Origin: Flavobacteriaceae bacterium
GTDB lineage: Bacteria > Bacteroidota > Bacteroidia > Flavobacteriales > Flavobacteriaceae
Direction of reading: 5' to 3'
Assembly: GCA_947461425.1 (NCBI GenBank)
Contig: CANHKZ010000008.1
Span: 1-41,283 of the forward strand
DNA length: 41,283 nt
Shown here: positions 1 to 9,455 of the stretch, one piece after another
Position numbering within the stretch: position 1 is the first letter of the stretch
How the letters are laid out: each line of letters opens with the position of its first letter
Position numbers and translations under genes: made by a program
Notes under the pieces: generated by a model
Database searches by the model: none
Seen by the model: only the letters and a program-made list of their open reading frames with translations
What the model was told of the DNA's origin: nothing

Positions 1-899
1 GTTGCTATTGCAAGATTATAATCAATCTCTGGCGTCGGATTTGCCATGGCAAAAACAATTGGATGATTTGCCATCGACAACAACATTTCTGGAGACATAA
101 TATCACCAGAGGACAAACCTAAGAAAATATCAGCACCAACTAAAGCTTCCGCTAAAGTCATTTGTGGAGCATCAATAGCATATTGAAGTTGTAAAGGAGA
201 TAAAGACCGATTGTCTTTGGTTAACAATCCTTTGCTATTAAACATTAAAATGTTTTCTAGTTTAATTCCTAAAAGTACATACATATTAGCACAAGCTAAG
301 GCAGCAGAACCCGCACCTGAAACCACCATTTTCATATCCTCCGCTTTTTTTCCTGCTAATTCTAATGCATTTAAAAGAGCTGCAGAAGATATAATAGCAG
401 TTCCATGCTGATCATCATGCATAACTGGAATATTTAATTCTTCAACTAAACGTCGCTCAATTTCAAAGGATTCTGGAGCCTTTATGTCTTCTAAATTGAT
501 TCCGCCAAAAGTAGGAGCAATGTTTTTAACAGTTTGAATAAATTCTTCTACGTTTTTAGTATCTACTTCAATATCAAAGACATCAATACCTGCAAATATT
601 TTAAACAATACCCCTTTTCCTTCCATTACTGGCTTAGAAGCTTCTGGACCAATATCGCCCAAGCCCAAAACTGCTGTGCCGTTAGATATTACAGCTACTA
701 AATTTCCTTTAGTTGTATATTTATAAACGTCATTAATGTCTTTAGCAATTTCTAAACACGGCTCTGCAACCCCAGGAGAATAGGCTAAAGATAGGTCTCT
801 TTGTGTAGCATATTTTTTAGTTGGGATTACTTGAATTTTTCCTGGATGAGGATGGGAATGATATAATAAAGCGTCGCTTTTCTTGGTATTTTTATCCAT
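1..899 (-). CDS. maeB: NADP-dependent malic enzyme, N-terminal part (truncated by the window edge)
   Basis: My own reverse-strand translation from ATG at 899: MDKNTKKSDALLYHSHPHPGKIQVIPTKKYATQRDLSLAYSPGVAEPCLEIAKD...GNLVAVISNGTAVLGLGDIGPEASKPVMEGK...; typical malic enzyme motifs; open to position 1. Not in the ORF track because it is incomplete. Confidence 0.93.
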   Translation of the reverse strand, partial: MDKNTKKSDALLYHSHPHPGKIQVIPTKKYATQRDLSLAYSPGVAEPCLEIAKDINDVYKYTTKGNLVAVISNGTAVLGLGDIGPEASKPVMEGKGVLFKIFAGIDVFDIEVDTKNVEEFIQTVKNIAPTFGGINLEDIKAPESFEIERRLVEELNIPVMHDDQHGTAIISSAALLNALELAGKKAEDMKMVVSGAGSAALACANMYVLLGIKLENILMFNSKGLLTKDNRSLSPLQLQYAIDAPQMTLAEALVGADIFLGLSSGDIMSPEMLLSMANHPIVFAMANPTPEIDYNLAIA

Positions 900-981
900 T
901 TGAATTTGAATTTAAAGATGTGCAAAGATAGAATTCTTAACCAAAAAAAAAGGTTTTAAATGGAGTCTTTTCAAAACACAA

Positions 982-1004
982 AAAGCTGCATCTAATGCAG
1001 CTTT
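982..1004 (-). terminator. Rho-independent terminator downstream of the CBS-domain gene
   Basis: Inverted repeat aaagctgca-tctaa-tgcagcttt; minus-strand transcript continues TTTTTGTGTTTTG; 19 bp past the 1023 stop. Confidence 0.7.
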
Positions 1005-1022
1005 AATTTATTTTTTTTGGTT

Positions 1023-1448
1023 TTACTGAGTGATATAAGAATTCAAATGATTGATTGTGTCCTTTTGTATTTCAATAATAGCTTTGACTACATCACTAAT
1101 CGATATGATTCCTATCACCACATTATTATCCATCACGGGCAAATGCCTTATTTTTTTGGTATTCATTAATTCCATACAATAGTCTAAATTATCTGAAGGT
1201 TTGATGCAAATTACTTCGCTAACCATTATCTCTTTAACTAAAGTATCTTTTGATGACTTATCTTTCAAAACAATTTTACGAGCATAATCTCTTTCTGAAA
1301 GTATCCCTTTTAAAACAGTTTCCTCAATTACGAGTATGGCTCCAATATTTTTTTCACTCATTATAGTCAATGCTTCAAACACAGTATTTGTTGAAAGCAC
1401 AGAATAAACTTCTTTTCCTTTTGAACTAAGAATTTGATTTACTGTCAT
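1023..1448 (-). CDS. CBS-domain pair protein
   Basis: 141 aa with two CBS repeats (ILVIEETVLKGILSERDYARKIV ; HLPVMDNNVVIGIISISDVVKAII). Confidence 0.9.
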   Translation of the reverse strand: MTVNQILSSKGKEVYSVLSTNTVFEALTIMSEKNIGAILVIEETVLKGILSERDYARKIVLKDKSSKDTLVKEIMVSEVICIKPSDNLDYCMELMNTKKIRHLPVMDNNVVIGIISISDVVKAIIEIQKDTINHLNSYITQ

Positions 1449-1506
1449 AATTGTAAGATTTTATTAACCCTAAAGTTATGAAAATAATCATTCAAAGGGA
1501 AAAAAT

Positions 1507-2445
1507 CTAATTACTAGTCGCTAAATATTCTTTAATATTGATTCCTTCTGGCAATCGACCTACGTTTTGCAATTTCAAAACGGCTAATTTTTGAGCGATC
1601 GTAATCGTTTCCTCAAAATCTTTACCCAACAATTGAGCATATAAAAAACCTGTCCAGAAAGCATCTCCCGCTCCGGTAGTATCTTTGATGTCATCAATTT
1701 GAGTGGCTTGTTGATGAAACATACCATGCACTTTATCCGACAGCACTACTCCATCTTTTCCTTTGGTCAAACAAATAGTTGACGCACCTAATTCATGAAA
1801 ATAATCAAAAATATAATCTTCTGTTTTGGAAGCTGCAAAAAGACGGTAACAATCATCCTCGCTCAATTTTACAAGCGGATTAGTAGACAAATAATCTCTC
1901 AATACTCGTTTTGCTTCCTCTCTGTCAGGCCAAATACGTTCTGAAAAATTAATATCAATACTTGTTTGTAATCCAAGTACTTTTGCTTTTTTAGCACGTT
2001 CTATTATTGTCGAACGCGCTGGATTTTTACTTAATGCAAAACAAGTGGTATGGAAAATTTTAGCGCTTTCTAACAATTCGTCAGGAATTTGAGAGGTTAA
2101 AATTTGATAATCAGCCTCTCTGTAGGGAATAAAATCTGGTGTTCCAGTAGATTTAGAAACAAAAATTACTGAAGTTGGTTCCGTATCTGAACGTCTCAAA
2201 TGAGAAGTTATAACATGATTATCCTTCAATTTTCTCACAATATATTCTCCTAATCCATCTTCGCCACAAGTAGCAACTAAAACTGAATTTAATCCTAAAC
2301 GAGTAGCATTTACAGCTACATTAGTAGGAGATCCTCCCAGAAAACGGTGATAATCTTTGGTTCTATTAATTGATGTATTTACTTCATGGCCTATAAAATC
2401 AATAAGCACTTCACCTGCACAAATCAGGTCTACTGTTTTTTTCAA
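1507..2445 (-). CDS. PfkB-family carbohydrate kinase (fructokinase-like)
   Basis: GGSPTNVAVNATRLG near the N-terminus and C-terminal DTTGAGDAFWTGF signature. Confidence 0.88.
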   Translation of the reverse strand: MKKTVDLICAGEVLIDFIGHEVNTSINRTKDYHRFLGGSPTNVAVNATRLGLNSVLVATCGEDGLGEYIVRKLKDNHVITSHLRRSDTEPTSVIFVSKSTGTPDFIPYREADYQILTSQIPDELLESAKIFHTTCFALSKNPARSTIIERAKKAKVLGLQTSIDINFSERIWPDREEAKRVLRDYLSTNPLVKLSEDDCYRLFAASKTEDYIFDYFHELGASTICLTKGKDGVVLSDKVHGMFHQQATQIDDIKDTTGAGDAFWTGFLYAQLLGKDFEETITIAQKLAVLKLQNVGRLPEGINIKEYLATSN

Positions 2446-2481
2446 TGATAACGTACTATTTAAAATTTGTATTTAATAATT

Positions 2482-3780
2482 TTAATGAGAATCCTTTTTG
2501 GTTTGTATTAACAAAGTACAAGCCGCCCCAATTAATAATAAAACACCAGCAAAACTAATTGCCAATCGAGCATCATTATTCAAGAAATTTTTAAGAATAT
2601 ATCCGAAGGTAATATTTTGAAAAATCATTGGAATAACAATCATCATATTAATTATTCCCATATAAACACCATAACGTTCTTTGGGAATATGATTTACAAT
2701 TATTAAATACGGTATTCCCATCATACTGGCCCAACCTACACCATAACCAATAATGACAGCAAAAAACAAATACTCATTATGAATCGTTGGGAAAATCAAA
2801 AAACTGATTCCTGCCATGATCAAACACACAAAGTGAACTAATTTAGGACTGTATTTTTTGGCTAGTCTAGCCAAATAAAACGCAATTGAAAAAGTAATTA
2901 CAAAGCCGAATGCTCCTATAAGACCATTCCATTCTACTGCGTTTTCATAAAGTGATTTGTTTTTTGGTGTAGCATCCCAAACCGAAAGCGCAATACTTTT
3001 GGCATTATTTTGCCAATAACACATTAAAGCGTACCACTGAAACAAATACACTAAAAACAATTGCCACATCACTTTGGGCATTTCTAAAACTGCTTTATAA
3101 ATATCTATAAAAGGAGAAAAAATATTTAATGGCTCTGCTTTTAAACGCACTAATTCTTCTACTGTTGGTGGTATTTCAGGAGTTTTTTTCATACTCCACC
3201 AAATTGAAGTTATTGATAAAACAGATCCTAAGAAAAAGGAAGCATAAATCCAATTTGGTAATGCTCCTGTGTAACCCACGAAAACGATTGGAAATAAAAA
3301 TAGTGAGATGTACGATAAAAATTGTCCAAAACCGGTAAAGAAACTTTGCGCCTGAAAACCTGTTGGTTGTTGTTCTTCATCCAATGTATCGGCTACAAAA
3401 GCTCTATAAGGCTCCATAGCAGTGTTGTTACCAACATCTAACAATAACAATAAACCGGCTGCCATCCATAGTGAGCTGCTGAAAGGGTAGAGTAATAAAG
3501 CTACACTACAAATCATTGCTCCTATGAAAAAATAGGGTTTACGTCGACCCCATCGTGGATGCCAAGTTTTATCACTCATAGCACCAATTATAGGTTGAAT
3601 TATCAATCCAGTTAATGGACCTGCCAAATTCAAAATTGGGATTTGATCTGGGTTAGCTCCTAGAAAATCATATATTGGATTCACTGCACTTTGTTGCAGA
3701 CCAAAACTATATTGAATGCCAAAAAAACCAACATTCATGTTAATAATTTGCCAAAAACTTAATTTCAATTTACTACTCAT
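2482..3780 (-). CDS. MFS sugar transporter of the SLC45/sucrose-maltose type
   Basis: About 12 hydrophobic segments; motifs GLIIQPIIGAMSDKTWHPRWGRRKPYFFIGA and NTAMEPYRAFVADTL. Confidence 0.85.
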   Translation of the reverse strand: MSSKLKLSFWQIINMNVGFFGIQYSFGLQQSAVNPIYDFLGANPDQIPILNLAGPLTGLIIQPIIGAMSDKTWHPRWGRRKPYFFIGAMICSVALLLYPFSSSLWMAAGLLLLLDVGNNTAMEPYRAFVADTLDEEQQPTGFQAQSFFTGFGQFLSYISLFLFPIVFVGYTGALPNWIYASFFLGSVLSITSIWWSMKKTPEIPPTVEELVRLKAEPLNIFSPFIDIYKAVLEMPKVMWQLFLVYLFQWYALMCYWQNNAKSIALSVWDATPKNKSLYENAVEWNGLIGAFGFVITFSIAFYLARLAKKYSPKLVHFVCLIMAGISFLIFPTIHNEYLFFAVIIGYGVGWASMMGIPYLIIVNHIPKERYGVYMGIINMMIVIPMIFQNITFGYILKNFLNNDARLAISFAGVLLLIGAACTLLIQTKKDSH

Positions 3781-3849
3781 TTGGTTGATTTATTTGGTTA
3801 GTTTATAAAAGTAGACGTAAAATCTCAAATAAAAACCCTATTAAACCAA

Positions 3850-3859
3850 AAAACGTTTT
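3850..3859. promoter_or_regulatory. Secondary AAAACGTTTT operator-like core
   Basis: Perfect 10-bp palindrome aaaacgtttt, 21 bp from the equivalent core of the main site at 3869-3882. Confidence 0.45.
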
Positions 3860-3868
3860 AGCTAAAGG

Positions 3869-3882
3869 CGAAAACGTTTTCG
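3869..3882. promoter_or_regulatory. LacI-type operator upstream of the MFS-kinase operon
   Basis: Perfect palindrome cgaaaacgttttcg about 90 bp upstream of the 3780 start; same motif at 17598-17615 and, degenerate, at 17888-17901. Confidence 0.75.
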
Positions 3883-3914
3883 AGTTATCGATAGGCACGC
3901 TTTTGCCCTACATC

Positions 3915-4826
3915 TTAATTAGTTGCAAAAGGAATGGTGACTTTAGTTTCCCATTCCAATTCATTGCCTCCATTAAATGGATTCGCAAGATAGTTTTCTA
4001 ACACTTTAGAATCCAATTCTATATTTTCCTTTTTAGCATAATCCAATAAGGCAAACCAGGCTCTATCCGAAGTTCTAAAATTACCGAAATAAGTCGCTTT
4101 TAAACCTTTTTCAGGAGTGATAGTTTTGAATTTTACTTTTGGATTTGCTATAAATTTGGCGTCTTGAGGAATTGGAAAACAATAATTAAATTGCAAGGTT
4201 TCTTTGTCTTTGTTCCAATGTGTTACTTCAACAAAAGGCTTTCCAATAATTTTAATGTTATTTCTAAATAAATAACCTGTAATAACGGCATCATTAGCAA
4301 TCATCGTTTGTGCTTTCTCTTGCATGACACTGCTTAAACTTATATAGGCAATATATGCTGGCGTTGATTCTCCTTCACCATCTATGCGTACTTTGAATGT
4401 TTTTAAATGCTCGTCTAGCCCTGACTTAAAATCTTTGACACGAGCAATCTGCTTTTCGCGGAATGGAGTTGCACTAAATGGCACTGTAATTCTATTATAC
4501 CAACTATGATTCAAGTCTTTGACTCCTACTACAATTTTAGTAGTAGAATCTGATACTGAACTGAGGCTCCAAGTATAAATTAAATGTTCGTCTCCTTTTT
4601 TTAATTCTTGTTTAATAAAATCGAAATTTCTTGTTTCTATAACAGTGTAATTTTCAGCATTAGATTTGGACTTTACTGCAGCCCAATCTTCAATTCCCTG
4701 AAAAACAGTTCCAGTAGCTGTTTTAGCTTCAAAAGTAATCGTATAATCTGATTGTTTAAGTAAAAAATACCAAGCAATAAAAGCGATTATAATAACAAAA
4801 ATGGATCCTTTAATTTTAGTGTTCAT
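3915..4826 (-). CDS. Membrane-anchored SRPBCC / GyrI-like effector-binding two-domain protein
   Basis: 303 aa; N-terminal hydrophobic anchor, then SRPBCC-like half and C-terminal half resembling AraC/GyrI effector-binding domains (CFPIPQDAKF...KFKTITPEKGLKATYFGNF). Confidence 0.5.
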   Translation of the reverse strand: MNTKIKGSIFVIIIAFIAWYFLLKQSDYTITFEAKTATGTVFQGIEDWAAVKSKSNAENYTVIETRNFDFIKQELKKGDEHLIYTWSLSSVSDSTTKIVVGVKDLNHSWYNRITVPFSATPFREKQIARVKDFKSGLDEHLKTFKVRIDGEGESTPAYIAYISLSSVMQEKAQTMIANDAVITGYLFRNNIKIIGKPFVEVTHWNKDKETLQFNYCFPIPQDAKFIANPKVKFKTITPEKGLKATYFGNFRTSDRAWFALLDYAKKENIELDSKVLENYLANPFNGGNELEWETKVTIPFATN

Positions 4827-4840
4827 TGTACTTATTTATT

Positions 4841-6199
4841 TTATTTTGTTTTAAAAAAGTTGAGTTTAGTGTTGATGTATTTTCCGAGTTCAGTTCCTTG
4901 AAGAACTCCATTCTCAATCGCTGCTCTATAATGAATCCCGCCATATAGTCTACTCATTGAGGCTTCTGAAGCAGCTTGTTGAAATGATTTGAAATTTCTT
5001 TTTGGCAAACCAAAAGGTATTTCTGAATCATCGGTGTAACTGAAATTATCGCCAAATATTGATGTCAAAATAACCGACGAGCAAGAAGAAACTACCGAAT
5101 GTCCGCTAGTATATTCTGGGAATGGAGGCGTTTGTAACTGCGGTTTCCAATCTTCGTCAATATATAAGTTAATATAGGTTTCTGGACGAATGACATTCGT
5201 TCTATACTTTTCATGCCAACAACTGATAAAACTTTCAAATATCCCAATTGATGTTTTTGTAAATGTAAAAACAGTGGTTTCAAAATCTGATTTTGTTTTC
5301 TTTAATGCAATTTTCGAAATATTAATCCAATGCGCATCGGGGGTGTTTTTCTTTTTTGCAAACATCATATGACCTTGTGTAACAGTAGCATAGGGGTTGC
5401 AATCCCAAAAAGTTGCAATTGCTGATTCTTCAGGAATTTCCTTCGACATAGCATTTTCAATTGCCAATAGCTTTTCAGTCATTTTATTTCCTACATCATA
5501 AGTCTCTTTGGCTTCTTTATAAAACAAAGAATTCTTGTCAGTAGAAAAGGGATGTGGTGCTTTTGGCTTGAATTGGGCAGCAGAGTCCATCACTAAAGTT
5601 CTAATTGTTCCCCAATGTGGTTCAACTCCATCCATATAGGCAGGAGGAGTAGGTTGCCATCTAGCTGGTTGATCCGTATGCACTGAAAACTTTGGAAAAG
5701 TTCTTGACTGCTTGTAATTATCTTTTCCCATCCAAATTTTAATTCTATCCACTACTTTTAAGGCATACTCTTTAGTTACTTCAAATTCTTTTTTATTTTC
5801 AGAACTCCATTTTTCATACAAGCTGTCTCTGTATTTCTCCAATGCTTGTTCTGAAAAAATTAATTGTTTACTCACTTCCATATGAGCAATTAAAGCGGCT
5901 AATTTTTGATTCACTCCGCTTTTGGCATCCAAAACTGGAATTGAATCAAGACCGTTTAACTGCCCTTGAAGGCTTTCGAACTTGTTGCTATTTTGCGCAA
6001 TAATTTCGTAAGCAGCTACATTAGGGTAGACATAAATCCTACTCGCAACTGGTGGAGAAAAAATATCATGCACCATAATTCCAGTTACTGTATCTACCGC
6101 AGCACAATAATCATCGGTAGTTACCACTATGGGTTGGTCTTTTTTACAAGCGCTAAAAAGAACCAACAACAATCCCAAAAGAGTAATTTTAATTTTCAT
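4841..6199 (-). CDS. Vanadium-dependent haloperoxidase / PAP2-like phosphatase family lipoprotein
   Basis: Motifs KYRTNVIRP (K-x6-RP), TSGHS and SRLYGGIH (SR-x5-H); lipobox LFSAC. ORF track starts at 6223, but the internal Met at 6199 begins the lipoprotein signal MKIKITLLGLLLVLFSACKK and avoids overlap with the upstream stop. Confidence 0.85.
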   Translation of the reverse strand: MKIKITLLGLLLVLFSACKKDQPIVVTTDDYCAAVDTVTGIMVHDIFSPPVASRIYVYPNVAAYEIIAQNSNKFESLQGQLNGLDSIPVLDAKSGVNQKLAALIAHMEVSKQLIFSEQALEKYRDSLYEKWSSENKKEFEVTKEYALKVVDRIKIWMGKDNYKQSRTFPKFSVHTDQPARWQPTPPAYMDGVEPHWGTIRTLVMDSAAQFKPKAPHPFSTDKNSLFYKEAKETYDVGNKMTEKLLAIENAMSKEIPEESAIATFWDCNPYATVTQGHMMFAKKKNTPDAHWINISKIALKKTKSDFETTVFTFTKTSIGIFESFISCWHEKYRTNVIRPETYINLYIDEDWKPQLQTPPFPEYTSGHSVVSSCSSVILTSIFGDNFSYTDDSEIPFGLPKRNFKSFQQAASEASMSRLYGGIHYRAAIENGVLQGTELGKYINTKLNFFKTK

Positions 6200-6200
6200 A

Positions 6201-9200
6201 TTATTTATTTTGAGGCAGCTCATATACTTCTGCTTTTTTATTATTAATAGTTACCAAAAGGTGTTTTTTTCCATTGAACTGGATGATATCTAAATGGCGC
6301 ACCGCTTTTTGTGATAAATCGATTCCAATTTGGTTACCTAAATAAATCATTTTATGATTTTTGATTAAAGCCCCTGAAAAACCATCAAACCTACTGTGAT
6401 AAGGAGTTACTCCAAAATAATTTCCGGCAGCAAAAACCTCGTTCTTTCCATCGCCATCAAAATCGGATTGTACAAAACTTGTAATTGGACTAACCTGCAT
6501 TTTATTAGAAAAAGGCAAAAAAGTAAATTTTCCTTTATCGTTTCTCAAATATCCCGACTTCAAATTATGAACTTCAAAGTAAGCTGCTTTATCTAATAAT
6601 GTTAGATCAAAAATTTCTTCTACTTTTTTTCCTGCAAACGATTTGTAATTATTGAACTTTTTCTTCAACATACCACTAAATTCGTCTACTAATTCGTCTA
6701 GCCCCATTGTAGGGTAATAATTGCCTTTCTTTTCTATGGCAACAATTGTTTCAAACGTTCCATTGGTATCAAAATCATCATAATACATCTTCATTGGAAA
6801 CTCTTTTGATGCTTTGAATTTGGAATTCATACCCCAATTTCCCAACAAATAATCCTGATCGCCATCTTGATCAATATCAAATGAAGTAATAGATTGCCAC
6901 AAACCGTTTTGATTTTCTGGCAATACGCTTTCTGTAACTTCTTTGAAATTGCCTTTACTATTAGCAAAAAATTTGGGCTTCATCCATTCACCAACGACAA
7001 TTAAATCGAGATTTCCGTCCTTATTAAAATCGGAAACAACGGCATCTGTAACCATCCCAATACTCGAAAAAGTAGTTGCTTGTACGATTGTAAAAACGCC
7101 ATTTTTATTGTTTAATAAATAACAATCCGGCATTTTCCCGAAACTATTATATTTAGAATTGCTTCCAATAAATACATCCAAATCACCGTCTTTATCGTAA
7201 TCAATTGTTTTAACCACCGAGGCATTCATTGCCTTTGTATCTGGAAAAGTTGATTTAGTTAACGTATTTCCTAAATACAATCTATGAACTAAATCTGCCG
7301 CGAATTGCCCACTTCCAGAAGCTACAATTAAATCATTTTGTCGATCGCCATTGAAATCTGCAATTACTGCTGAGGCATCTTCATAAATTGAATCGGAAAG
7401 AATAGAAACAAAATTCTTTTTGGTATACCCTTTACCATTTTGAAGGTAAATTGCGGCTTGTTTTCCTTGTGCTCCTCCAAAGAAAAGATCACTTTTTCCA
7501 TCATTATTTATATCCCCAACAACCATAGCCGGTCCCCGATCGGAACGTTGGTATGGAATTAATTTTTGTGCTGTAAAATCAATAAAATCATTTTCTTGGT
7601 GTACAAAATCAATTCCTAGATTAGTAACTGACTTTTTGAAAATTGGCAATACAACAGGATGTAATCTGGAGTAATTAAATGTTTTGCTAGTCTTGTTATG
7701 TTGTACCGTTAGTGTTTGATTGGTTTTAACCTTTTTCAGTGTTTGGTATGTTTTATCTGGCCAAATAATTTGTATTGAGTCTACCTGAGTAGTATTTCCA
7801 TAACCAAAATGAACTATTGGTTCGGAACTGGATTGAAAGCCACGTGTCGTTTGAATGTCCTTAAATTGCTTTTGTCCTTTGACATACGAAATTACTTTGG
7901 CACCAATTCCAAACGTATTTTTACCTTCAAAACGCAATTTTACTTTTAAATAATTTGCTTTTTCATTTGTTGTATTGATATAAATGGATGCGACACTATT
8001 CAAATTATTAGTTACTATATCTAAGTCCCCATCATTATCCAAATCGGCATAGGCGCCACCATTAGAAATAATAGAATCGTTTTCAATCCATTCTCCTGAA
8101 CGGTCTTTAAACTGGATGTCTTTAGACCCTTGAAACACATAATTCGAAACGTTGGCCAAGGGCATTTTTTTCAAAGCTTGTTTGTCCAAAAGTTTGGTCG
8201 AGTTTAACTTAGTTTTTATACTTGAATTAGAATAGTATTTGATATAATCCAGATCGTTTGGTCGTTTTGGAATTCCGTTACAGACAAAAATATCTTGTTC
8301 TCCATCTTGATCATAATCGGCGAACAATGTACTCCAACTCCAGTCAGTAGCTGCTATACCGCTCAATAGCGCCGTTTCTGTAAAATGCTTTCCTCCTTGA
8401 TTAATTTGCAACATATTACGAGTATACTGATAATGGTACCCTAATTTCTCTGTACGGTACTTCAGCATTTGGGGATTGTCATCACCCGCAGATGATTTCA
8501 AAGCGGTTTCGTCTTCAGGAAGCATGTCTAATGTCATCAAATCTGGAAATCCATCATGATTAATATCGGCAGCATCAACACCCATAGAGAATCGACTTGT
8601 ATGCCCAAAATAATTCTTCATGCTTTCGGTAAAGGTACCATCGCCGTTATTCAAATAGTAATAATCATCTTCGTGAAAATCGTTACAAATATAAATATCA
8701 GGGTTGCCGTCCAAATTGAAATCAGAAACTGCAATTCCTAAACCATAACCATTAGCACCTCCAAAAATTCCTGCTTTTTCGCTAACATCCACAAAATGAC
8801 CGTTATTATTTTGGAATAATTTGTCGCCGCTTTCGTAACTTCTTTTATTTCGAATAGCAGCCTTACCATACGAAGATTCAGAGTGAATTGCATGATTTAA
8901 CAAATACATGTCCAAGTCACCGTCAGTATCATAATCAAAAAAGGCAGCCGATGTGCTATAGTTGTCTAAATCCAGTCCATATTCAGCAGCACTTTCTGTA
9001 AATGTATTGTCTTTGTTGTTGATGTACAATTCGTTGTGGCCTTCAAAACCATTAATTCCTACTACAGCACAAACATAAATATCCAAATATCCATCACCGT
9101 TGACATCCGCCATTACAGTACCTGTATTCCAATCACTTTTGCCTTCAACACCCGCTTTTATAGAAATATCATCAAATTTGTTCTCACCTTGATTCAGGTA

Positions 9201-9455
9201 CAATTTATTTTTACCTTGGTTAGAGGTAAAATAAATATCTACCAAACCATCATTATTGATATCACCTAATGCTACTCCGCCACCATTATAGTAATACAGA
9301 TAATCTAGAATAGAAATCCCTTTAGACTCATCCAATTGATTCACAAACTGCACCTTGCTTTCGTCAGAGGACAATTTGTCAAACAATTGATTTTCTTTTT
9401 TGGAACAGCCAATAATAATTAGTGAGGCTATAATTATTTTGGTGAAATTATTCAT
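6201..9455 (-). CDS. FG-GAP/VCBS repeat lipoprotein with ASPIC/UnbV domain (paralog 2)
   Basis: About 14 D-x-[DN]-x-DG-type repeats (GDINNDGLVDIY, ADVNGDGYLDIY, ...); UnbV-like GIGAKVISYVKG...TTRGFQSSSEPIVHFGYG...VDSIQIIWPDKTYQ; lipobox IIIGC. Start set at Met 9455 (MNNFTKIIIASLIIIGCSKK), not 9482. Confidence 0.88.
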   Translation of the reverse strand: MNNFTKIIIASLIIIGCSKKENQLFDKLSSDESKVQFVNQLDESKGISILDYLYYYNGGGVALGDINNDGLVDIYFTSNQGKNKLYLNQGENKFDDISIKAGVEGKSDWNTGTVMADVNGDGYLDIYVCAVVGINGFEGHNELYINNKDNTFTESAAEYGLDLDNYSTSAAFFDYDTDGDLDMYLLNHAIHSESSYGKAAIRNKRSYESGDKLFQNNNGHFVDVSEKAGIFGGANGYGLGIAVSDFNLDGNPDIYICNDFHEDDYYYLNNGDGTFTESMKNYFGHTSRFSMGVDAADINHDGFPDLMTLDMLPEDETALKSSAGDDNPQMLKYRTEKLGYHYQYTRNMLQINQGGKHFTETALLSGIAATDWSWSTLFADYDQDGEQDIFVCNGIPKRPNDLDYIKYYSNSSIKTKLNSTKLLDKQALKKMPLANVSNYVFQGSKDIQFKDRSGEWIENDSIISNGGAYADLDNDGDLDIVTNNLNSVASIYINTTNEKANYLKVKLRFEGKNTFGIGAKVISYVKGQKQFKDIQTTRGFQSSSEPIVHFGYGNTTQVDSIQIIWPDKTYQTLKKVKTNQTLTVQHNKTSKTFNYSRLHPVVLPIFKKSVTNLGIDFVHQENDFIDFTAQKLIPYQRSDRGPAMVVGDINNDGKSDLFFGGAQGKQAAIYLQNGKGYTKKNFVSILSDSIYEDASAVIADFNGDRQNDLIVASGSGQFAADLVHRLYLGNTLTKSTFPDTKAMNASVVKTIDYDKDGDLDVFIGSNSKYNSFGKMPDCYLLNNKNGVFTIVQATTFSSIGMVTDAVVSDFNKDGNLDLIVVGEWMKPKFFANSKGNFKEVTESVLPENQNGLWQSITSFDIDQDGDQDYLLGNWGMNSKFKASKEFPMKMYYDDFDTNGTFETIVAIEKKGNYYPTMGLDELVDEFSGMLKKKFNNYKSFAGKKVEEIFDLTLLDKAAYFEVHNLKSGYLRNDKGKFTFLPFSNKMQVSPITSFVQSDFDGDGKNEVFAAGNYFGVTPYHSRFDGFSGALIKNHKMIYLGNQIGIDLSQKAVRHLDIIQFNGKKHLLVTINNKKAEVYELPQNK

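Noticed and set aside
6201-6223. 23-bp overlap between the UnbV gene and the haloperoxidase gene in the ORF track
   Set aside because: The internal Met at 6199 begins a clean lipoprotein signal, so the overlap is a start-site artefact.
8500-9300. Repeated short DNA patterns in the FG-GAP genes as a DNA repeat or CRISPR-like array
   Set aside because: They arise from protein-level D-x-D-x-DG repeats with irregular spacing and divergent DNA; no spacers.
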